Positions 1-9,137 of a stretch of DNA of 64,000 bases are shown here, one piece after another. Every line of letters begins with the position of its first letter. The stretch's first letter is position 1. The DNA comes from Lysobacter sp. BMK333-48F3 (GTDB lineage Bacteria > Pseudomonadota > Gammaproteobacteria > Xanthomonadales > Xanthomonadaceae), in contig NZ_JAIHOO010000001.1 of assembly GCF_019733395.1 (NCBI RefSeq), positions 3,534,501 through 3,598,500 on the forward strand, in the 5' to 3' direction. Under the pieces are notes generated by a model that worked only from the letters and a program-made list of their open reading frames with translations, had not been told where the DNA came from and ran no database searches. The position numbers and the translations under genes were made by a program.

Positions 1-2042
1 TCGGCATGCCCGGCGATGCGGCGCAGATAGCGCGCGTCGCTATCGCAGGTGACGCTGAAGTCGTACCAGCGCTGGCTGGTCGCCAGCGGCCAGTGGTCGC
101 GCACCCGCGCGCCCGGGGCGAGGTCGTAATGGCGCGCCGGTGCGTCGCTGTAATGGTTCGGGCGCAGGGTCAGGCGGCAGGCCGCGCGGCCGCTGTTGAC
201 CAGCTCCAGGCTCAGCAATTCGCCGATCGCATCGTGGCGCACGATCATTTCCGGATTGGCCCCGGTCGCCGACAGCGCCTTGTTCAGATCGCCGCGGAAC
301 TGGCGCAGGAAGCCGTTCGGGCCATAGGCTGCCAGATTGTAAATGCCCTGGGTGTACTGGCGCGCGCTCCAGTAATCCGACAGCGCGGTGTTCGCGTCCA
401 GGGTGTAGTACCACGGCCCGTCGCTGCGGTTGCCGGCGTATACGTTCAGACACGCGCCGGCGACGCCGTCGTTGCCGAAGTCCAGCCAATAGCGGCCGCT
501 GGACGCCTCGATCCGCCCGTCCACCCGCAACTCGTACGGCAGCGCGCGCGCCGGCCGCGCGCCGCGTTCCTGGCGCGGCATCAGCGGCTTGCTCGGCGGC
601 TTGGGCTCGTTGAGCTTGCAACTGGCGTCGGCGCCGCTCATCGCGCCGGAGGTGTCCGGCAAGGCCGGCCACTGCGCATTGGGATTGGCGAAATCGAACG
701 CGGTGCTGAGGTCGCCGGCGACGCTGCGGCGCCAGGCGCTGATGTTCGGCTCGGCGATGCCGAAGCGCGCTTCCAGGAAGCGCAGCACCGAGGTGTGGTC
801 GAACACCTGCGAGTTGACCCAGCCGCCCTTGCTCCACGGCGAGATCACGAACATCGGCACGCGGATGCCGAGCCCGACCGGAATGCCGTTGTAGTTCTCG
901 GTCGCGGTGTCGACCGTGCTCTTGCCCAGGCTGGAGCTGATCGCCGGCAGCGGCGGCGGGACATGGTCGAAGAAGCCGCCGTTCTCGTCGTAGTTGATGA
1001 TGAACACGGTCTTCGACCAGACCTCGGGGTTGGCTACCAGCGCTTCGAGCAGGCGCGCGGTCAGCGACTCGCCGTAGGCCGGGGTGGCTTCCGGGTGCTC
1101 GCTCATGATGTAGGACGGCACGATCCACGACACCGCCGGCAGCGTGCCCTGGCGCACGTCCTTGGCGAATTCGGCGATCAGGTGCTCGCCGCGCGAGGTC
1201 TTGGCGTTGGCCTCGTTCGAGCCCGGCACGATGGCGCGGGCGCGCTTGTACAGTTCCGAAGCGGTGTCCAGCTTGCGGAACTTGGCGAAGTAGGCCAGCG
1301 AGTTGTCGCCGTAGTTGTCGTGCTCCTGGTACACCCGCCACGGGATCCCGGCGTTCTGCAGGCGCTCGGCATAGGTGGTCCAGCGATGGCCGGCGAAGTT
1401 CGGATTGTCGCGCGCCATGTCGCCGGTCCAGTTGCCGTCGTCGGCGTTGTTGACCGCCTGCGGACCGAAGTCGCCGACGGTCATGCCGCTGGTGCCGGCG
1501 AACAGGTGCATGCGGTTGGGATTGGTCGGGCCGTGGTGCGAGCAGTAGTAGGCGTCGCAGACCGTGAACGCGTCGGCCAGGGCGTAGTAGAACGGCAGGT
1601 CCTCGCGGCGGAAGTGGCCCATGCACATCGAGCCCTTGGTCGCGATCCAGGCGTTGTAGTCCTTCCAGCGCGTATGCGAGCCCTTCCAGCTATGGTCGAT
1701 GTCGGCCATGCAATGCGCGGCGGTGCGCATGGTGTCGAGATGGAACGGCAGCACCGCCTGCGGGTTGGTCGCCGACTTGGGCTGTTCCCACACGGTCTTG
1801 CCGCCGGGGATCGGAATCGGCCGCGGATCGTCGAAGCCGCGCACGCCGCGCAGCGCACCCAGGTAATGGTCGAAGGAACGGTTTTCCTGCATCAGGATCA
1901 CCACGTGCTGCACGTCCTGGATGGTGCCGGTGACGCGCGCGGCCGGGGTGGCGAGCGCGGCGCGGATGGTGGGCGGCAACAGGCTCAGGGCGGCGGCGGA
2001 GCCGGCGAGTTTGAGGAAATCGCGACGGGTGGAAGTGACCAA
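1..2042 (-). CDS. Tat-exported phosphocholine-specific phospholipase C, 3' end cut by window edge
   Basis: Secreted phosphoesterase expected to cleave phosphatidylcholine or sphingomyelin head groups outside the inner membrane. About 680 codons are present before the left edge; the family is about 690-740 aa, so only the extreme C-terminus is missing. Residues 5-11 (TRRDFLK) followed by a hydrophobic stretch form a twin-arginine signal. Residues 51-60 (MQENRSFDHY) are the N-terminal phosphoesterase motif, a YDENGGFFDH block lies mid-protein, and the last third looks like the beta-rich C-terminal repeats of the family. The start is TTG, chosen because AGGAG lies 8 bases upstream and the Tat motif follows at once. 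It appears to be transcribed alone. Family assignment is secure; substrate is inferred. Confidence 0.9.
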   Translation of the reverse strand, partial: MVTSTRRDFLKLAGSAAALSLLPPTIRAALATPAARVTGTIQDVQHVVILMQENRSFDHYLGALRGVRGFDDPRPIPIPGGKTVWEQPKSATNPQAVLPFHLDTMRTAAHCMADIDHSWKGSHTRWKDYNAWIATKGSMCMGHFRREDLPFYYALADAFTVCDAYYCSHHGPTNPNRMHLFAGTSGMTVGDFGPQAVNNADDGNWTGDMARDNPNFAGHRWTTYAERLQNAGIPWRVYQEHDNYGDNSLAYFAKFRKLDTASELYKRARAIVPGSNEANAKTSRGEHLIAEFAKDVRQGTLPAVSWIVPSYIMSEHPEATPAYGESLTARLLEALVANPEVWSKTVFIINYDENGGFFDHVPPPLPAISSSLGKSTVDTATENYNGIPVGLGIRVPMFVISPWSKGGWVNSQVFDHTSVLRFLEARFGIAEPNISAWRRSVAGDLSTAFDFANPNAQWPALPDTSGAMSGADASCKLNEPKPPSKPLMPRQERGARPARALPYELRVDGRIEASSGRYWLDFGNDGVAGACLNVYAGNRSDGPWYYTLDANTALSDYWSARQYTQGIYNLAAYGPNGFLRQFRGDLNKALSATGANPEMIVRHDAIGELLSLELVNSGRAACRLTLRPNHYSDAPARHYDLAPGARVRDHWPLATSQRWYDFSVTCDSDARYLRRIAGHA

Positions 2043-2247
2043 GGCCGGGCTCCTGGCTGGGCGGGCGGCGGGACGCCGCGGAAAAAAGACTAGCCTGAGA
2101 GGCGCAGATTGCAGGTTCGTGGCAGCGCAACGCACGCGAGCGGGATCACGTTTCCGCAAGTCGGCTCGGATGATTCAGCTGCAAAAATCTGTGAGCGCGG
2201 TCGCGCGCCTGCGTGTAGCTCTCGCCCCCTGGGCGATGCCCCCGTTT

Positions 2248-2411
2248 GTAGGAGCGGCGTGAGCCGCGACCGCCGAAGCGGTGAGCGCGAGCGCTGGTCA
2301 CCGAAGCCAGGATATGCGGCGGCGGCTGCGGGCTCTTCCCGGAGGGGCGTAGCTTCGGATGCGGGCGTGGTATTCGACCGCTTCGGTTGTCGCGGCTCAC
2401 GCCGCTCCTAC
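2248..2411. repeat. Inverted pair of GTAG-type REP palindromes
   Basis: A 23-bp unit beginning GTAGGAGCGGCGTGAGCCGC occurs at 2248-2270 and in inverse orientation at 2389-2411, facing each other across about 118 bp. This is the BIME-like arrangement of Xanthomonadaceae GTAG REP elements, and further copies are scattered through the window. The pair occupies most of the 412-bp gap between the phospholipase start and the next gene; no gene is visible in the gap. Confidence 0.85.
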
Positions 2412-2454
2412 AGGCGGGACGTAGGCCGGGTGTCCCGTGCCGGGACGGCGCGGC

Positions 2455-2928
2455 TCAGCCGCGCAGCCACTTGGTCATCAGGCGCCGCGGATGCGCGCTG
2501 TAGCCGGCGCGCTCGTAGATGCCGCGGGCATGGGCGTTGTCGTCGTTCACTTCCAGCCGCAGCGCGTCCAGGCCCTCGCTACGGCACAGCGCCTCGACTT
2601 CGCTCAAGGCGCGCTTGGCCAGGCCGCCGCCGCGATGCGCGGGCAGCACGAACAACTCGTCGAGCAGGCCGTAGCGGCCGCCGAATTCCAGGCTGAAACA
2701 GAAGCCGAGGACGAAATAGCCGGCGATATCGCCATCGCGCAGGATCAGCCGCAGCCGGCCCGCGTTCGGATCCGAGACCAGGGCCAGCAACGCGCGCCGC
2801 AGTACGGGCTCGTTCCACGGCAGGTGCTCGACCGCGTAGAACTCGCGCAGTACCGGAATCAACCGCTCGAGGTCGGCCAGGACGGCGGCGGCGAAACGAT
2901 AATCGGAGGCGAGGGGAGCATCGCTCAT
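2455..2928 (-). CDS. GNAT-family N-acetyltransferase
   Basis: 157-aa acyl-CoA-dependent acetyltransferase, cytoplasmic, substrate unknown. The fold is recognisable from a LLDELFVLPAHRGGGLAKRA stretch, whose HRGGG is the acetyl-CoA pyrophosphate-binding loop, followed by LRLEVNDDNAHARGIYERAG, the typical GNAT C-terminal motif. The ATG at 2928 was chosen because the frame extends far upstream without homology, while this start gives a standard GNAT length and overlaps the stop of the upstream lipoprotein gene by 4 bases (ATGA), so the two are translationally coupled. Confidence 0.88.
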   Translation of the reverse strand: MSDAPLASDYRFAAAVLADLERLIPVLREFYAVEHLPWNEPVLRRALLALVSDPNAGRLRLILRDGDIAGYFVLGFCFSLEFGGRYGLLDELFVLPAHRGGGLAKRALSEVEALCRSEGLDALRLEVNDDNAHARGIYERAGYSAHPRRLMTKWLRG

Positions 2929-3287
2929 GGCCACTCCTGGCTGCGGCCGTAGCGCGCCATCCAGGCGGCGACGGCCGGGTCGGACCGGTGTTCGGCGCGC
3001 AACTCGTCCCAGCGCGCGCGTTCGTCGCGGCGGAGCTGTTCGGCCTGCAGCGACAGGGCTTCCATGGCCTGCGCATCGGAGGGTTCGCCGCCGGAGAAGT
3101 CCAGGTTCTGTTCGTGCGCGATCACGAATTCGCGCAGCTCGCCGGGCAGGGCGCACCAGCCGCCGGCGAAACCGGCTTGGATACGCGGCGGCGTCTCGCA
3201 GGCCGCGTCGGCGCCCGCGCCGGAGCGCGAGCACCCGACCGCCAGCGCCAGCGCGCCGGCGGCCAATAGCGCGATCTCAGTCCGCAC
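2925..3287 (-). CDS. Small lipoprotein of unknown function
   Basis: 120 aa. An N-terminal hydrophobic segment ends in a lipobox, LAVGC with the Cys at residue 19, so export and lipidation are predicted. The mature part is short, charged and has two further Cys (in ACETP and GGWCALP). No family recognised. Its start overlaps the 3' end of efpL by 11 bases and its stop overlaps the GNAT start by 4, so the order efpL-lipoprotein-GNAT is probably one transcript. Confidence 0.7.
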   Translation of the reverse strand: MRTEIALLAAGALALAVGCSRSGAGADAACETPPRIQAGFAGGWCALPGELREFVIAHEQNLDFSGGEPSDAQAMEALSLQAEQLRRDERARWDELRAEHRSDPAVAAWMARYGRSQEWP

Positions 3288-3843
3288 GGCCGGCGAACTC
3301 GCCGGTGGTGGTGTTGACCAGCACGCGCTCGCCGTTGCCGATGTACTCCGGCACCATGATCTCGATGCCGGTCGACAGCTTGGCCGGCTTCGGCCGCTTG
3401 GTCGCGGTGCCGCCCTTGAGTTCCGGCGGGGTTTCGATCACTTCGATCGCCACGCTCTGCGGCAGCTGCAGCGCCACCGGCTGATCGTCGATGATCTGCA
3501 CGTAGCAGCCCGTCAGGTCGTCGACGATGTAGCCGGCGGCGTCGCCGACCACGTCCGCGTCGAGGGTGTAGGGGGTGTAGTCCTCGTCGTCGAGAAACAC
3601 GAAAGCGTCGCCGTCCTTGTACGAGAACGTCGCCTGGCGGCGGCTCAGTTCGACTTCCTTGAGCTCGTCCTCGGCGCCGACGCTGAGATCGAACTTGGTG
3701 CCGCCGGGCACCGAGTACATGGTGAAGCGGTACTTCACGTTGCCGCCGCGGCCCTGCGGCGAGCTGCGTTCGATATCGCGCACCTGGTACACGATGTTGT
3801 TGTGTTCGACCACGTTACCTTTTTTGACGTCGTAGGCTTTCAT
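3277..3843 (-). CDS. efpL: Elongation factor P-like protein EfpL (YeiP)
   Basis: 188-aa ribosome-binding factor of the EF-P family; it acts in translation elongation, helping ribosomes past stall-prone sequences. The three-domain EF-P layout is complete: N-terminal KOW-like domain (1-65), two OB domains, with DYTPYT and a C-terminal [18 protein letters not shown] block. The tip loop reads SSPQGRGG with Arg32 where classic EF-P carries a modified Lys or Arg. This loop, and the overall similarity to E. coli YeiP (same ARG/GRG tip, same VPEY block), place it in the EfpL branch. A separate standard efp would be expected elsewhere in the genome. Likely first gene of the efpL-lipoprotein-GNAT unit. 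Confidence 0.93.
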   Translation of the reverse strand: MKAYDVKKGNVVEHNNIVYQVRDIERSSPQGRGGNVKYRFTMYSVPGGTKFDLSVGAEDELKEVELSRRQATFSYKDGDAFVFLDDEDYTPYTLDADVVGDAAGYIVDDLTGCYVQIIDDQPVALQLPQSVAIEVIETPPELKGGTATKRPKPAKLSTGIEIMVPEYIGNGERVLVNTTTGEFAGRAD

Positions 3844-3850
3844 TTGGGCG

Positions 3851-3966
3851 CCGGGAATGGGGAATCGGGAATGGGGAGTCGTTGAAGCGGAGCGTCGGAG
3901 CCGGAGCGGATGGGGTGGGAGCGGAAGCGCTTTCGCGATTCCCGATTCCCCATTCCCGACTCCCGG
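3851..3966. repeat. Inverted pair of GGGAATC-type simple repeats
   Basis: 3851-3880 is a G-rich tract built from GGGAATGGGGAATCGGGAAT; its near-perfect inverse lies at 3937-3966 (GATTCCCGATTCCCCATTCC), so about 30-bp arms face each other over 56 bp. The structure sits between efpL and the SDR gene, upstream of the efpL start. A shorter relative of the same repeat is found inside the icmF coding region near 39062-39092. Confidence 0.75.
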
Positions 3967-3969
3967 CCC

Positions 3970-4740
3970 TTACTTCGGCGCCAACCGGGTAGCGCCGTCC
4001 AGGCGGATGGTCTCGCCGTTGAGGTAGCGGTTGCCGAGGATGTAGCCGACCAGGTCGGCGAACTCTTCCGGGCGGCCCAGGCGCGAGGGGAAGGGGATCG
4101 AGGCCGACAGCGACTGCTGCACCGATTCGGGCATGCCGTCGACCATCGGGGTCCAGAAGATGCCCGGGGCCACGGTCATCACCCGGATGCCGAAGCGCGA
4201 CAGCTCGCGCGCCATCGGCAGGGTCATGCCGACCACGCCGCCCTTGGAGGCCGAGTAGGCGGCCTGGCCGATCTGGCCCTCGTAGGCGGCGACCGAGGCG
4301 GTGTTGACGATCACGCCGCGCTCGCCGTCCTCGCCGGCTTCGTTGTGCTGCATCAGGTTGGCCGCGGCCTTGGCGACGTTGAAGCTGCCGACCAGGTTGA
4401 CCATCACCGTGCTCTGGAACTGGCCCAGCGGCATCGGCGCTTCCTTGCCGAGCACGCGGCCGGCGCCGAGGATGCCGGCGCAGTTGATCGCCGCGTTCAG
4501 CCCGCCGAGGAACTCGCGCGCGGCCTCCAGGTTGGCCGCCACGCCGGCCTCGTCGGTGACGTCGGTGCGGAAATAGCGCGCCTTGTCCGCGCCCAGCGCC
4601 GCCATGGCCTGCGCGCCCTTGTCGTCGTTGACGTCGAACAGGGCGACCTTGCCGCCGCGGGCGACCAGGTGCTGGGCCACGGCCAGGCCGAGGCCGGAGA
4701 CGCCGCCGGTAATGACGGCGCGGGCGTTGTCGAGTTGCAT
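3970..4740 (-). CDS. SDR-family 3-hydroxyacyl-CoA dehydrogenase
   Basis: 256-aa short-chain dehydrogenase. TGGVSGLG at residues 11-18 is the NAD-binding glycine motif, INCAG is the NNAG-type motif, and YSASK carries the catalytic Tyr and Lys. Overall it resembles the type-II 3-hydroxyacyl-CoA dehydrogenase (HSD17B10-like) group, which oxidises 3-hydroxy-2-methylbutyryl-CoA in isoleucine breakdown or short 3-hydroxyacyl-CoAs. That would suit a window rich in branched-chain catabolism, but the substrate is inferred. ATG 4740 is preceded by AGGAA at a good distance; an upstream in-frame ATG at 4770 lacks a ribosome site. Transcribed alone. Confidence 0.85.
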   Translation of the reverse strand: MQLDNARAVITGGVSGLGLAVAQHLVARGGKVALFDVNDDKGAQAMAALGADKARYFRTDVTDEAGVAANLEAAREFLGGLNAAINCAGILGAGRVLGKEAPMPLGQFQSTVMVNLVGSFNVAKAAANLMQHNEAGEDGERGVIVNTASVAAYEGQIGQAAYSASKGGVVGMTLPMARELSRFGIRVMTVAPGIFWTPMVDGMPESVQQSLSASIPFPSRLGRPEEFADLVGYILGNRYLNGETIRLDGATRLAPK

Positions 4741-4893
4741 GGGCGGTTCCTGAAGGCGGAAAGCCGCCATTCTAAAGGAGCCGCCCCGGTTCGCGCCCGG
4801 CCCGGCGCTCGGCCCGCGGCCCGGTGGGAGAGCCCCTTTCCGCCCATGCCCGGTCGAGGGCGTTGTCCGCCCGGGGCCAGGGGCGCGGACCGA

Positions 4894-5460
4894 TCAGCGC
4901 GCCGTGGCCTGCTCGAACATCGGGTCGGAGAACAACTGGCGCAACAGTTTCTGCACCGTTGCCGCGTAGTTGTCGAAAGCCGCCGGTATCGCTATCGCTC
5001 CGACCAACGAGGAGGGCCAAAGGTGCGGCTGGGCGAGGGTCCGATCGTAAAGCGTCTTGCCGTCGCGGCTGACCACGAAGCGCGCCATGATTTCGGCGCG
5101 GCCGATATCCAACCTGGAGGCGTCGAGGTGGTGGCCGAGCAGTTCGCCGCGGATCTCGGTGGCCGCATCGGCATCCAGGCGCCCGGCGGCGCCCAGCTCG
5201 GCGACCACGGCGTCGCGCAGGTAGGTGGAGAACTTGCCGTCCGGTCCGCCTTTCAAGGTCGAGCCGCGCACGCGCAACGGGGTCTGGTCCAGCTTGGCAT
5301 CGGCGCCGAACGCGCCGACTCGCAGCGGCGCGCCGTTGCGGTGGCGGGCCAGCGCCGCATTGGACTCGATCCCGGGCTGGTAGGGGACGGTCTGCATGCT
5401 CACGCAGGCCGTTTGCAGCAGCAGCGCCGAGATCAGGACGAGTTTCGCCAGGGTCCGCAT
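4894..5460 (-). CDS. Lipoprotein of unknown function
   Basis: 188 aa with a signal peptide ending in lipobox LQTAC (Cys19). The mature protein has alternating beta strands and reads like an outer-membrane-associated small-molecule or envelope lipoprotein; no family named with confidence. Its gene begins 4 bases after the end of the lipoprotein gene at 5465-6079, so the two are co-transcribed and perhaps functionally paired. Confidence 0.75.
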   Translation of the reverse strand: MRTLAKLVLISALLLQTACVSMQTVPYQPGIESNAALARHRNGAPLRVGAFGADAKLDQTPLRVRGSTLKGGPDGKFSTYLRDAVVAELGAAGRLDADAATEIRGELLGHHLDASRLDIGRAEIMARFVVSRDGKTLYDRTLAQPHLWPSSLVGAIAIPAAFDNYAATVQKLLRQLFSDPMFEQATAR

Positions 5461-5464
5461 CGGT

Positions 5465-6079
5465 TCAGTCCGCGTCGAAGGCCCGTTGTTCGGACAGCTG
5501 CTTCAGGCCATTCCATACGATCTGGTCCATCATCTGCTGCGAAGCCGCCTGTACGCTCATGGGCTTGGCTCCGGCCGGGCCGGCCTTGTTGCCGACGGTC
5601 GTATGCACGGCATGGGTGATCTTGGCTTCGGTGGTTTTGCCGTTGGCCGTGTAGCTGACGGTGGCGTTGTAGCCGTCGGTCACCAGGGTGCCGGCCAGGC
5701 CCAGGGTCATGCCGGAGGCGACGCCCCTGGCGACGAGGTTCTTGGTGAGCGGCACGTTGTCGACGATCACGCGCAGTTGCGCGCCGCCCGCCGCGGGGGT
5801 GTAGCCGACCTGGGAAAACAGGCCCGAGGCGTTGGCGGCCGCCATCGCGCGCAGGCGGAGTTCGGTGCTGGCGCGGGGATTGGCGTTGCCCTGGGTGCGG
5901 AATTCGGACAGCAACTGCACCGGCTGGGGCGAAGCCGCCGGCGTCAGGTCTTCACGGGCGACCGTCGGCAATGCCGGATCGACATAGAATTTGGCGGTCA
6001 TGCAACCGGTCAGCGAGATGCTCAGGACGAGCGCAGCGAGCGTCGCGCGCAGCGCGCGCGAGCGGAAAGTGATCGACAT
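5465..6079 (-). CDS. Lipoprotein of unknown function
   Basis: 204 aa; signal peptide and lipobox LTGC (Cys26). A central glycine-rich hydrophobic stretch (VASGMTLGLAGTLVTDGYNA) is flanked by beta-rich sequence, similar in style to the neighbour at 4894-5460, which follows only 4 bases downstream. I recognise no named domain. The pair likely sits in the envelope. Confidence 0.75.
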   Translation of the reverse strand: MSITFRSRALRATLAALVLSISLTGCMTAKFYVDPALPTVAREDLTPAASPQPVQLLSEFRTQGNANPRASTELRLRAMAAANASGLFSQVGYTPAAGGAQLRVIVDNVPLTKNLVARGVASGMTLGLAGTLVTDGYNATVSYTANGKTTEAKITHAVHTTVGNKAGPAGAKPMSVQAASQQMMDQIVWNGLKQLSEQRAFDAD

Positions 6080-6229
6080 CGTGTTCCCCTGTGGCTGGCC
6101 GGCTCCGGCCAGATGCCGCGGATCGCGGCACGGCGTGCTTTATAGCCCGGTTGAACGCAGTTTCCAATATGTGAGGGGTTGCACGGTTTGTCGCCGCCGC
6201 TGCGGCGGGAGATCGCCGCTGCAGGCGGG

Positions 6230-6712
6230 CTAGACCGTGCGCAAATACCAGGTATGGCTGCCGGCCAGCTCCGCGTAGCCCATCGGCGCGTCCAGCAACT
6301 GGAAGCTGTTGGCCTCCAGCAGGCGCTGGGCCTCGCTCATCCGGTCGAGCAGTTCGACATAGCACTGGCCGTAGCCGCAGCCGCGCGCGGTCAGCAGGCA
6401 CTTGTCCAGCAGCGCCTGGCCCAGGCCGATTCGGCGCACCGAGGGCAGCAGGTAGAACTTGCGCAGCTCGCAGGTGCGGTCGTCGCCGCCTAGCAGCGGC
6501 GCGATGCCGGCGCCGCCGCCGAGCTTGCCGTCGCGTTCGACCACGAAGTAGGCGCTGCGCGGGCGGCTGTAGCTGCGCTGCATCGCGTCCAACTCCGGGT
6601 CGCTGGCCAAGGTCCCGCCGAACTCGGTCTGCACCTGGCGGGCGATCGCGGCCAGCGCGGCGTCGTCGCGGGGCAGGATCGGGCGCAGTACGACGCCGGG
6701 CGGCAGGGGCAT
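6230..6712 (-). CDS. GNAT-family N-acetyltransferase
   Basis: 160-aa acetyltransferase. The segment ELRKFYLLPSVRRIGLGQAL contains the R-x-x-G-x-G acetyl-CoA loop, and CYVELLDRMSEAQRLLEANS is the usual C-terminal GNAT strand-helix. Start ATG 6712 gives normal family length; the frame stays open far upstream only as a shadow of plus-strand genes. Substrate unknown. The next gene (6917) is divergent, leaving about 200 bp for both promoters. Confidence 0.85.
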   Translation of the reverse strand: MPLPPGVVLRPILPRDDAALAAIARQVQTEFGGTLASDPELDAMQRSYSRPRSAYFVVERDGKLGGGAGIAPLLGGDDRTCELRKFYLLPSVRRIGLGQALLDKCLLTARGCGYGQCYVELLDRMSEAQRLLEANSFQLLDAPMGYAELAGSHTWYLRTV

Positions 6713-6916
6713 GCGGTGGAACTCTCGAGGGGACCGGCGTACATCCTCGCTCAGGACGGGGCCGATGCGAAGATCCCCACGGCCGGTTCTCGCGCGGGCC
6801 CGCCGGGACGACGCCCGGGCAGGCGCGACCCCGCGGGTTGGCGCTACAGTAGCGCCCGGCGCCCGGACCGCCCGTCGGCGGGGTCGGGGCAGGGATCGCA
6901 AGCCAAGGAGAATCGC

Positions 6917-7579
6917 ATGAGCAAGCCGGTCTATCGGGCCGCAGGATTGTTGTTGCTGGCGCTGCTCGCCCAGCAGGCGAAGGCCGACCAGGGCTGCCCG
7001 GAAGGGCTGAGCCCGATCGGGCGGGCGCCCGGGCCGATCTGCGTGCCCACCCCGGGCTACGGCACCGGCCCCGTGCAACGCGCGGCGCCCCGATACAGCG
7101 CCCCGGCGCCCATGCCGGCGATCACGATGATGCCCACGCCGCAGCGGCTGCGGTTTTTCGGCGTGCACGTCAGCGATCCGGCGCGCTCGCAGCTGTACTC
7201 GTCCAACTACTCGCTCGACGTCGCCAAGGCCTCGAGCCTGGCGCTGGACTACTGCCGCCAGCAGACCGGCCAGGAATGCGCGGTGCTCGGCTCGTTCGTC
7301 GACCAATGCCAGTCGATCGTGATCGACAAGGCGCGCAAGACTTACCGCGGCCTGGACCTGATTCCGCGGGTGGCGGCGCGCACCGCGATGGCCGAATGCA
7401 AGCGCGGCACCCGTTCCGGCGAATGCCGGCTGTGGCGCCTGCCGCTGTGCAGCGGTTCGGATTACAGCGGCGGCAACTTCATCGGCGAGGACAACGGGCG
7501 TACGCCGGAGCAGATCGCCGACGAGATCGCGACCATGACCCGCGAGCTGTCGGCCGAGCTGGCCGCCGAAGACGGTTGA
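6917..7579 (+). CDS. Secreted DUF4189-like protein
   Basis: 220 aa with a Sec signal peptide (AAGLLLLALLAQQAKA) and cysteines spaced for disulfides. The second half (SSNYSLDVAKASSLALDYCR then CAVLGSFVDQCQSIVI) matches the DUF4189 pattern of a short alpha-beta domain with paired Cys. Function unknown; DUF4189 proteins are exported. AAGGAG stands a few bases before the ATG. First of a plus-strand run of small genes. Confidence 0.7.
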   Translation: MSKPVYRAAGLLLLALLAQQAKADQGCPEGLSPIGRAPGPICVPTPGYGTGPVQRAAPRYSAPAPMPAITMMPTPQRLRFFGVHVSDPARSQLYSSNYSLDVAKASSLALDYCRQQTGQECAVLGSFVDQCQSIVIDKARKTYRGLDLIPRVAARTAMAECKRGTRSGECRLWRLPLCSGSDYSGGNFIGEDNGRTPEQIADEIATMTRELSAELAAEDG

Positions 7580-7639
7580 ACCCGGCCTGCGTTCCGGATC
7601 GCCCCGAATGCGCCGCAACCCAAGGACGGATCGAAGCCC

Positions 7640-8221
7640 ATGGACCCCGCCAAACACATCGACGCCGTCGTCGCCCAGGGCCTGGCCCCGCTGCTGAAGT
7701 CGCAGGGCTTCGCCAAGGCCGGCCGCAGTTTCCACCGACGGCGCGGCGACCGCTGGCAGGTGGTCAACGTCCAGGCCAGCAGCGGCAACAGCGCCGCGCA
7801 GGCGCGTTTCACCCTCAATCTGGGCCTGTACATTCCCCAGATCGAGGTCCTGGCCGGGCAACCGCCGCTGCAGGGCAAACCCAAGGAATACGAATGCACC
7901 CTGCGCGAACGCATCGGCGCGTTGATGCCGCAGGCCCGCGACCATTGGTGGACGCTCGTCCCCGACAGCGAGCCGGCGACGCTGGCGGCCGAGCTGGCCG
8001 AGGCTTTCGCGGCCTACGGCTTGCCGTGGCTGGAAGGCCATGCCGACCTGGCCGAGGTGGCCGCCTCGCTCGCCGAGGCGCCGACGATCCTGGCCGCGGC
8101 CGCCGCGCTGGCGGCGGGCGACCGCGAGGCGGCGGCGCGCCGGATCGAGCATATGAAGGCCGAGCGGCCGCGGGCGACGGCGGTGGCGGAGGCTTGGGCG
8201 GCCAAGCATCTGCGGGCGTGA
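7640..8221 (+). CDS. DUF4304-domain protein
   Basis: 193-aa cytoplasmic protein. The N-terminal pattern (LAPLLKSQGFAKAGRSFHRR followed by beta strands VVNVQASSGNS and ARFTLNLGLYIP) is that of DUF4304, a family of uncharacterised proteins often found in small-gene clusters next to polymorphic-toxin immunity genes. The C-terminal third is Ala-rich helix. Follows the DUF4189-like gene by 60 bases. Confidence 0.7.
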   Translation: MDPAKHIDAVVAQGLAPLLKSQGFAKAGRSFHRRRGDRWQVVNVQASSGNSAAQARFTLNLGLYIPQIEVLAGQPPLQGKPKEYECTLRERIGALMPQARDHWWTLVPDSEPATLAAELAEAFAAYGLPWLEGHADLAEVAASLAEAPTILAAAAALAAGDREAAARRIEHMKAERPRATAVAEAWAAKHLRA

Positions 8222-8273
8222 ACCCGATGCCTGCGCCACGCGCCCGCACGGCAGCCATGATCCAGGAGAACGG

Positions 8274-8708
8274 ATGAGTCGAGCGCAGTGGTCCACCGCG
8301 GTGTTGCGGGTGTTCGGCGACGATCTGGACCCCGATGAAATCAGTGCCTTGCTCGGCAGCCGCCCGAGCAGTTCGGCGCGCAAAGGCGACCGGCAGGTTA
8401 TCGGGACTGCTGGGCGGATACGGATCCTCAAGACCGGACGCTGGAGCCTGCACGCCGTCGACAGCCGACCCGAGGACATCGAGGCGCAGATCTTCGCGAT
8501 TCTCGACGGACTGACCGCCGACATGGCGGTCTGGCGTTCGCTGGGAGAGCGCTACCAGGTCGACATGTTCTGCGGGCTGTTCATGGACAGCGGCAACGAC
8601 AATCTGTTGCTTTCGTCGAAAGCGCTGCTTGCGCTGGGACAGCGCGGCATCGAGCTGGAACTGGATATCTACGACCCGATCGAAGACGAATCGGCCGAGC
8701 CGCACTGA
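8274..8708 (+). CDS. DUF4279-domain protein
   Basis: 144 aa. The N-terminus (FGDDLDPDEISALLGSRPSS) and the C-terminal FCGLFMDSGNDNLLLSSKAL then GIELELDIYDP are the signature blocks of DUF4279, a soluble family of unknown role common in immunity-like gene clusters. AGGAGAAC precedes the ATG at ideal distance. Confidence 0.75.
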   Translation: MSRAQWSTAVLRVFGDDLDPDEISALLGSRPSSSARKGDRQVIGTAGRIRILKTGRWSLHAVDSRPEDIEAQIFAILDGLTADMAVWRSLGERYQVDMFCGLFMDSGNDNLLLSSKALLALGQRGIELELDIYDPIEDESAEPH

Positions 8709-8729
8709 ATCGACCGACGAGGAGGCCGA

Positions 8730-9137
8730 ATGTTTGACCATGTGTTGAGCGCCAAGGAAAAGGACCTGCTTGGGCTGATCCAGCTCAGCGCCAGCCAGAT
8801 GCCGCGATGCGTACTGAACGAGGAACTCATCGGCCCCGTCTGCGAACGCCATGGCTGGACCCGCGAGCAGTTCCTGGACGAGTTCGCCGTTCTCGTCGCA
8901 CTGGATTTCGTTCGCGGCGATCTGTCCTATGCCGGCGGCGACCACGCCATGAACGATCTGCGCGCGTTCGCCCATATGGACTATCGCTTCGACGGCTTCG
9001 CGCTGCGCATCTACGAAGCGTTCGACGCCGGGGAGTACGATCGGCCGGGCGATCCCGACGATGTCGTCCCCTGGCAGAAATACACTTTGCCTGAAGTGAT
9101 GGACGCCTTGCGCGAACGCGGCTTGCTTTGCCGATGA
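8730..9137 (+). CDS. Hypothetical protein
   Basis: 135-aa acidic soluble protein, no signal or membrane segment. Predicted helical N-terminal half (LSAKEKDLLGLIQLSASQMP), then mixed alpha-beta. Not recognised. GAGGAGG before the start; the stop overlaps the start of the next gene by ATGA, so the two are coupled. Confidence 0.65.
   Translation: MFDHVLSAKEKDLLGLIQLSASQMPRCVLNEELIGPVCERHGWTREQFLDEFAVLVALDFVRGDLSYAGGDHAMNDLRAFAHMDYRFDGFALRIYEAFDAGEYDRPGDPDDVVPWQKYTLPEVMDALRERGLLCR

Noticed and set aside
6..2093. Very long plus-strand open frame opposite the phospholipase gene (similar long antisense frames occur opposite the GGDEF-EAL, liuD, autotransporter, icmF and metalloprotease genes)
   Set aside because: High GC removes stop codons on the opposite strand; these frames have Arg/Ala/Gly/Val-rich nonsense composition, no ribosome sites and no domains, while the other strand encodes clear families.
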